From Paraplanobispora takensis (GTDB taxonomy: Bacteria; Actinomycetota; Actinomycetes; Streptosporangiales; Streptosporangiaceae), in assembly GCF_016863195.1 (NCBI RefSeq), contig NZ_BOOK01000058.1, forward strand, positions 1-64,000: DNA of 64,000 nucleotides, in the 5' to 3' direction. Position 1 is the stretch's first letter. Each line of letters begins with the position of its first letter. Shown in pieces: positions 59,460 to 64,000 of the stretch. The position numbers and the translations under genes were made by a program. The notes under the pieces are model-generated. The model did not search any database. It saw only the letters and a list, made by a program, of their open reading frames with translations, and was not told where the DNA came from.

Positions 59460-60758
59460 CTACAGCGCCGCGAGACGGTCGGCCGCGAGCCTGGCGGCGA
59501 CGCGTTCGAGCAGCGGACCGGCCTCGGCGATGCAGCGCTCGGGGTCGGGCTCGATGTCGGTGAGCGCGTAGGCGGCCTCGATGCCGGCCGCGCGCAGCTC
59601 CTCCTCGCCGAGGGCACGGCGGCCGCAGACGGCGACGACCGGGACGCCGGCCTTGACCGCGGCGGCGGCGACCCCGGCGGGGGCCTTGCCGCGCAGCGTC
59701 TGCTCGTCCAGCGAGCCCTCGCCGGTGATCACCAGCCGGGCGCCGTCGAGCAGGTCCCGGAAGCCGAGCAGGTCCAGCAGATACTCGATGCCGGGACGGA
59801 TCTCGGCCCGCAGGAAGGCGAGGGCGGCGAAGCCCACTCCCCCGGCGGCTCCGGCGCCCGGCTGCCCGGCCACACCCATGGGGCGTACGACCTCGTCGTG
59901 CTCGATCGCCCCGACCAGGCCGTGGGTGTGCGCGGCGACGGCGGCCAGGCGGGCCAGCGCGCCGTCGAGCAGCCTCACGTCCTCGGGCGAGGCGCCCTTC
60001 TGCGGGCCGTAGACGGCGGCGGCGCCGTACGGCCCCAGCAGCGGGTTGTCCACGTCGCTGGCGACGACGAACTCGACGCCCCCGATATCCGGGAGCCCGG
60101 AGGTGTCGATCCGGTCGAGTTCGCGCAGGGCCGCGCCGCCGGGCGGGAGCTCGCCGCCCTCGGCGTCGAGGAAACGCACGCCGAGGGCGCTCATCATCCC
60201 GGTGCCGCCGTCGGTGCAGGCGCTGCCGCCCAGGCCGAGGACGACGCGGCGGGCGCCGCGCCGTACGGCGTGGGCGATCAGCTCGCCGGTGCCCCGGCTG
60301 GTCGCGGTGAGCGGGGCCAGCTCGACCCCGCCGTGGGCGGCCGGTCCCGCCCCGGAGCCCTCGGAACCCGCAGAGCTCCCGGAACCCGCGGCCGGCAGCC
60401 GCCGCAGGCCGGAGGCCTCGGCGAGCTCGATGACGGCGGTCGGTACCTCCACCGCTCCCGCGCCGGACGGGGAGGATCCCGTCCCGGCGTCGCGCCAGGC
60501 GTAGACGGCCCGGACCGGCTCGCCGACGGGGCCGGTGACCTCGACCTCGACGGGCTCGAACCCGCAGGCGACGACGGCCGCCACGGTGCCGTCGCCGCCG
60601 TCGGCGACCGGCAGCGCGACGGTGGCGACGCCCGGACCGAGGCCCGCCGCGACGCGGGCGGCCACCTCGGCGGCGGTCAGCGATCCCTTGAACTTGTCCG
60701 GCGCGATGACGACGTGCCCGGACGAGCCTGACGAAGCGGTGGTCTCAGAAGTCGGCAT
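59460..60758 (-). CDS. glxK: Glycerate kinase
   Basis: Phosphorylates glycerate, the final step of the glyoxylate-to-glycerate route. The 432-residue GlxK-type kinase has VVIAPDKFKGSLTAAEVA, ALPVADGGDGTVAA, SRGTGELIAHA, LGLGGSACTDGGTGM, DVDNPLLGPYGAAAVYGPQKGA, and ITGEGSLDEQT. A Ser/Gly-rich insert (about residues 130-150) is unusual. ATG 60758 was chosen over TTG 60782, because AGGTGATC lies close before it. It follows gcl by 120 bp, including a strong stem-loop. Confidence 0.92.
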   Translation of the reverse strand: MPTSETTASSGSSGHVVIAPDKFKGSLTAAEVAARVAAGLGPGVATVALPVADGGDGTVAAVVACGFEPVEVEVTGPVGEPVRAVYAWRDAGTGSSPSGAGAVEVPTAVIELAEASGLRRLPAAGSGSSAGSEGSGAGPAAHGGVELAPLTATSRGTGELIAHAVRRGARRVVLGLGGSACTDGGTGMMSALGVRFLDAEGGELPPGGAALRELDRIDTSGLPDIGGVEFVVASDVDNPLLGPYGAAAVYGPQKGASPEDVRLLDGALARLAAVAAHTHGLVGAIEHDEVVRPMGVAGQPGAGAAGGVGFAALAFLRAEIRPGIEYLLDLLGFRDLLDGARLVITGEGSLDEQTLRGKAPAGVAAAAVKAGVPVVAVCGRRALGEEELRAAGIEAAYALTDIEPDPERCIAEAGPLLERVAARLAADRLAAL

Positions 60759-60810
60759 GAGATCACCTGACGAAACGGACAACCCTGCTCCCTGGTGGAG
60801 AATGGGCGGA

Positions 60811-60849
60811 CACGCGCCCCTGCCCGGTGCGAGCGGGCAGGGGCGCGTG
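60811..60849 (-). terminator. Strong 15-bp stem-loop between gcl and glxK
   Basis: CACGCGCCCCTGCCC (60811-60825) pairs perfectly with GGGCAGGGGCGCGTG (60835-60849) around a 9-base loop. It has no U-tract. Lying inside a co-directional operon, it may end part of the transcripts or stabilise the 3' end of the gcl message and so set the gcl to glxK ratio (inference). Confidence 0.6.
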
Positions 60850-60878
60850 CCGGAACCCGGTGTGATGGCGCTCCATCA

Positions 60879-62597
60879 TCACACTTGTCCGGGAACGGGT
60901 TCGAACTCCCTGACGGCGTCGATCGCCGGGCCGTGCGGGGTGTTCGCCTCGCGCTCGATCATGATCTCGACGAGCACCGGGCGGCTGGTCGCCCGGGCCT
61001 CCTTGCGCGCCCATTCGAGCGCGTCGCGGATGTCGGCGGGGTCGAGGACCCGGCGGCCGGAGCAGCCGTACGCCTCCATGATCTTGACGTTGTCGGTGCC
61101 GTACTCGTCGTAGTGGATGTCCACCTGGTAGTTCATGTCGTACGGGATCGAGGCCTGGCGGATGAGGCCCAGATACTCGTTGTTGATCATGATGAGCACG
61201 AACGGCACGTTGTACTGGGCGCCGACCGCCAGCTCCTCCACCATGTACTGGAAGCCGTAGTCGCCGACCACGCCCACGACCTCGGCGTCCGGGTCGGTGT
61301 GCTTGAGCGCCTTCTTGACGCCGATCGCCGCCGGGATCTCCCAGCCCAGCGGGCCGGCCTGGCCGCAGATCTGATAGTGCCGCGGCTTGTAGGCCTTCTG
61401 GTGCTGGCCGCCCCAGATCTGGTAGAGGCCGATCGCGGTGACGAAGTAGGTGTCCTCGCCGAAGACCTCGTTGATCTCCTTGTAGACCCGGGGGGCCTTG
61501 ATCGGGACCGTGTCGAAGTCCTCGCGGCGGCCCAGGGTCGCCTTGAGGTGCCGGACCCGGCCGACCCACTCGCCCGGCCCGCGCCCCGCCCCGCGCTCCT
61601 TGGCGGCCTTGAGCAGGGCCTGCAGGAACAGCCTGGCGTCGGAGACGACGCCGAGGTCCGGCTCGAAGACCCTGCCGATCTGGGTCGGCTCGATGTCGAC
61701 GTGGATGAACCTCCGCTCACCCCGGTAGACGTCGAGCCGTCCGGTGTGCCGGTCGCCGAAGCGCGCGCCCACGGCCAGCACCAGGTCGGACTCCAGGAAG
61801 GAGGCGTTGCCGTACCGCTGGGAGGTCTGCACGCCGGTGATGCCGCAGAACAGGCCGTGGTCCTCGTCGACGGCGCCCTTGCCCATCAGGGTGACCTGGA
61901 CCGGGATGTTCAGGTACTCGGCCAGCTCGCGCAGCTCGTCGGCGGCCTCGGCGATGATCACGCCGCCGCCGGCCAGGATCAGCGGCCGCTCGGCGGCCAG
62001 CAGCAGGTCCAGGGCCTTCTCCACGCGCGGCGGGTGCGGCTCGACGACCGCGACCGGGAGCGGGGCGTCCAGCGCGGCGTCGTACTCGATGAGCTCCTTG
62101 GCCACGTCCACCGGGATGTCGATGAGGACCGGCCCCGGGCGGCCGGAGCGGGCGACCCGGAAGGCCTCGCGGAAGATCCAGGGGGCGGTGGCGGCCTCCT
62201 TGATCTGCACCGCCCACTTGGTGACGGGCTTGGCGATCTCCACGATGTCGACCGCCTGGAAGCCCTCCTTGTCGAGCAGGGCGGTGGCCGCCTGGCCGGT
62301 GATGCACAGGATCGGGATCGAGTCGGCGAGCGCGGTGTACAGGCCCGTGATCATGTTGGTGCCGGCCGGGCCGGAGGTGCCGATCGCGACGCCCACCCGG
62401 CCGTTGGTACGGGCCCAGCCGTCGGCCATGTGGGTGGCGCCCTCCTCGTGGCGGACGGTCAGGTGCTCGATGCCGCCGACCTCCTCCATCGCCTTGTACA
62501 GCGGGAGGATGGCCGCGCCGGGGCAGCCGAACGCCGTGTCGACGCCCTCGGACTTGAGGACCTCGACGACCGCGTTCATCGCGGGGATCTTCGCCAT
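60879..62597 (-). CDS. gcl: Glyoxylate carboligase (tartronate-semialdehyde synthase), atypical active site
   Basis: Thiamine-diphosphate enzyme that joins two glyoxylates to tartronate semialdehyde. The 572-residue chain follows Gcl over its length (TAFGCPGAAILPLY, GTSGPAGTNMITGLYTALADSIPILCITGQA, RPGPVLIDIPVDV, IGRVFEPDLGVVSDA, NCGQAGPLGW-like CGQAGPLGWEIPAA, the ThDP motif GDYGFQYMVEELAVGAQYN). The diagnostic Val51 of Gcl is Glu here (RHEEGA; codon 62445-62447), the residue used by other ThDP enzymes such as acetolactate synthase. The operon supports a Gcl role. It is directly joined to glxR with no gap. Confidence 0.88.
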   Translation of the reverse strand: MAKIPAMNAVVEVLKSEGVDTAFGCPGAAILPLYKAMEEVGGIEHLTVRHEEGATHMADGWARTNGRVGVAIGTSGPAGTNMITGLYTALADSIPILCITGQAATALLDKEGFQAVDIVEIAKPVTKWAVQIKEAATAPWIFREAFRVARSGRPGPVLIDIPVDVAKELIEYDAALDAPLPVAVVEPHPPRVEKALDLLLAAERPLILAGGGVIIAEAADELRELAEYLNIPVQVTLMGKGAVDEDHGLFCGITGVQTSQRYGNASFLESDLVLAVGARFGDRHTGRLDVYRGERRFIHVDIEPTQIGRVFEPDLGVVSDARLFLQALLKAAKERGAGRGPGEWVGRVRHLKATLGRREDFDTVPIKAPRVYKEINEVFGEDTYFVTAIGLYQIWGGQHQKAYKPRHYQICGQAGPLGWEIPAAIGVKKALKHTDPDAEVVGVVGDYGFQYMVEELAVGAQYNVPFVLIMINNEYLGLIRQASIPYDMNYQVDIHYDEYGTDNVKIMEAYGCSGRRVLDPADIRDALEWARKEARATSRPVLVEIMIEREANTPHGPAIDAVREFEPVPGQV

Positions 62598-63470
62598 CTA
62601 GCTGTCCCTTCCCGAGAGGCTCTCGGTGACCTTGAGGAGCGCGGAGTGGTCGAGGCCGCCGTGCCCCTGCGCGCGGGCGGCGGCGATGAGCTGGGCGACG
62701 AGCGCGCCCATGGGGATGGCCACCTCGGCGCCGCGGGCGGCGTCGAGGATGATGCCCATGTCCTTGTGGTGCAGGTCGATGCGGAAGCCCGGCCGGAAGT
62801 CGCGGGCGAGCATCGACTCGCGCTTGATGTCGAGGATGCGGCTGGCGGCCAGGCCGCCGGCGAGCACGTCGAGCCCGGCGGAGGCGTCCACCCCGGCCGC
62901 CTCCATCAGCACGACGGCCTCGGCGACGAGGGCGTAGGTGCCGCCGACGACGAGCTGGTTGGCGGCCTTGACGTACTGCCCGGCGCCCGCGGGGCCGACC
63001 AGCTTGAAGGTCTTTCCGACGGCCTCGAAGACCGGCGTCGCGGCCTCGAAGTCCTCCTGCGAGCCGCCGACCATGATGGACAGCACCGCCTCGACGGCGC
63101 CCTTCTCGCCGCCGGAGACCGGGGCGTCCAGCACGCGCAGTCCCCGGGCCGCGCCCTCGCGGGCGAGCTTCTGCGAGGTCTGAGGGGTGATGGTGGAGAA
63201 GTCGATGTAGAGCGCGCCGGGCTCGGCGTGGTCGAGGATCTCCGGGAGGACGGCCTCGACCTGCGGGTCGGCCGGGAGCATGGTGATGACGATCTCCGCG
63301 CCCTTGACGGCCTCGGCGACTCCCGCCGCGCTCGCGCCGCCGGCGGCCCGGAGCCGGGCCATGGCCTCCTCGCCGAGATCGAAACCGGTGACCTCGTGCC
63401 CCGCCGTGACCAGGTGCCCGGCCATGGGCGAGCCCATGACGCCGAGCCCGATGAATGCGATCCTGCTCAT
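62598..63470 (-). CDS. glxR: Tartronate semialdehyde reductase
   Basis: Reduces tartronate semialdehyde to glycerate with NAD(P)H. The 290-residue beta-hydroxyacid dehydrogenase has IAFIGLGVMGSPMAGHLV, VITMLPADPQV, STITPQTSQ, DAPVSGGEKGAVEA, GPAGAGQYVKAANQLVVGG with the catalytic Lys, and KDMGIILDAARG. ATG 63468-63470 has GGAGAG upstream. The stop adjoins the gcl ATG. It follows hyi, so the order hyi-glxR-gcl-glxK matches the pathway. Confidence 0.93.
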   Translation of the reverse strand: MSRIAFIGLGVMGSPMAGHLVTAGHEVTGFDLGEEAMARLRAAGGASAAGVAEAVKGAEIVITMLPADPQVEAVLPEILDHAEPGALYIDFSTITPQTSQKLAREGAARGLRVLDAPVSGGEKGAVEAVLSIMVGGSQEDFEAATPVFEAVGKTFKLVGPAGAGQYVKAANQLVVGGTYALVAEAVVLMEAAGVDASAGLDVLAGGLAASRILDIKRESMLARDFRPGFRIDLHHKDMGIILDAARGAEVAIPMGALVAQLIAAARAQGHGGLDHSALLKVTESLSGRDS

Positions 63471-63529
63471 TTGCTCTCCTCGCCCGGCGCCCGGCCGGGT
63501 GCGTTCGGGGGTTGCGTCCGGGGGTCTGG

Positions 63530-64000
63530 TCATGCGAGCCGGTCCAGCTCCCGCAGCCAGCCGAAGTCCGGCGCCGGATCCTTGTACTCCAGGCCGACCC
63601 AGCCGTCGTAGCCGTGCTCGGCGAGCACGCCCAGCAGGCGCGGGAAGTCCAGCCCGCCGGTGCCGGGGCGGCCCCGGCCGGGGGCGTCGGCGATCTGCAC
63701 GTGGCCGATCCGGCCCGCGTACCCGGCGATCACCGCCTCCAGGTCCTCGCCCATCCGGGCCAGGTGGTACAGGTCGCACAGGAACGCCACGTTCGGCTCC
63801 CCCACCCGGTCGATCACCTCGATCGCGGCCTCGGCCGAGACCAGCGGGTAGGACGGCGACTCGTAGGCGTTGAGCGCCTCCACCAGCACCGTCGCGCCGA
63901 TCCCGGCGGCGGCCCGGGCGGCGAGCGCGAGGTTCTCGGCGGCCAGCTCGTCCTGCTCGGCCGCCGGCAGCCCGGCCACGCGGTTGCCGTACAGCGCGTT
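63530..64000 (-). CDS. hyi: Hydroxypyruvate isomerase, C-terminal part (runs off right edge)
   Basis: About 157 residues of the C-terminal half are visible. They contain NALYGNRVAGLP, ATVLVEALN, CDLYHLARMGEDL with metal ligands, IGHVQIADAPGRGRPGTG and VGLEYKDPAPDFGWLREL, matching Hyi of the xylose-isomerase-like superfamily. The N-terminus lies outside the window. It interconverts hydroxypyruvate and tartronate semialdehyde. It is upstream in the operon, 59 bp before glxR. Confidence 0.9.
   Translation of the reverse strand, partial: NALYGNRVAGLPAAEQDELAAENLALAARAAAGIGATVLVEALNAYESPSYPLVSAEAAIEVIDRVGEPNVAFLCDLYHLARMGEDLEAVIAGYAGRIGHVQIADAPGRGRPGTGGLDFPRLLGVLAEHGYDGWVGLEYKDPAPDFGWLRELDRLA

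Overview
The window is very GC-rich, densely packed chromosomal DNA from a filamentous, sporulating actinomycete. The evidence is a complete BldD with both c-di-GMP-binding motifs, an actinobacterial integration host factor (mihF), a SAV_6107-type HEPN protein, an Rv2175c-type DNA-binding protein, and many genes whose start codon lies 6-7 nt after a TANNNT -10 box (leaderless transcripts). Gene order and families suggest a Streptosporangiales-like organism; that placement is inference. I see no tRNA, rRNA, CRISPR, insertion sequence or prophage. The region looks like core chromosome with small accessory insertions.

Layout. 1-4.1 kb: the start of a multi-HAMP sensor kinase, divergent from a large SpoIIE-type phosphatase that also carries a HATPase domain, then an MpaB-type oxygenase. 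4.5-10.4 kb: a complete five-gene oligopeptide-type ABC importer. 10.4-24.8 kb: a housekeeping block (rpe, rsmB, fmt, def, priA, metK) interrupted by a SAM methyltransferase, two paralogous proteins of unknown function, an amidohydrolase and an M14 peptidase. 24.9-28.2 kb: coaBC, rpoZ, gmk and mihF. 28.4-38.5 kb: the pyrimidine operon pyrR-pyrB-pyrC-carA-carB-pyrK-pyrD-pyrF, with a PyrR-binding RNA loop in its leader. 39-45.8 kb: bldD, a membrane PP2C phosphatase, a DUF2332 protein, an ArsC-like/YbaK pair, an L,D-transpeptidase, and a HEPN gene under two LexA-type boxes. 45.8-57 kb: metF, a polyprenyl diphosphate synthase, thiE, an Rv2175c homologue, two oxidoreductases, a TPP riboswitch with thiO-thiS-thiG, a PASTA kinase and a PgeF-type laccase-domain protein. 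57.1-64 kb: an allantoin-to-glycerate operon (hyi, glxR, gcl, glxK, allB, alc) that runs off the right edge.

How the genes work together. The pyr genes are translationally coupled (4-11 bp overlaps, from pyrR to pyrC and from carA to carB and pyrK to pyrF) and encode UMP synthesis apart from orotate phosphoribosyltransferase. AllB and Alc would turn allantoin into ureidoglycolate; Gcl, GlxR, Hyi and GlxK turn the resulting glyoxylate into glycerate phosphate. ThiO, ThiS and ThiG make the thiazole half of thiamine under TPP control.

The least explained items are: a dispersed intergenic repeat built around three CGCCGTAC...GGCGCC motifs (three copies); the CxCPGC paralogue pair; the SOS-type promoter in front of the HEPN gene; a MerR/SoxR-like operator in front of a leaderless methyltransferase; a glyoxylate carboligase with Glu instead of the diagnostic Val at position 51; and several unrelated short tandem repeats that span or adjoin stop codons.
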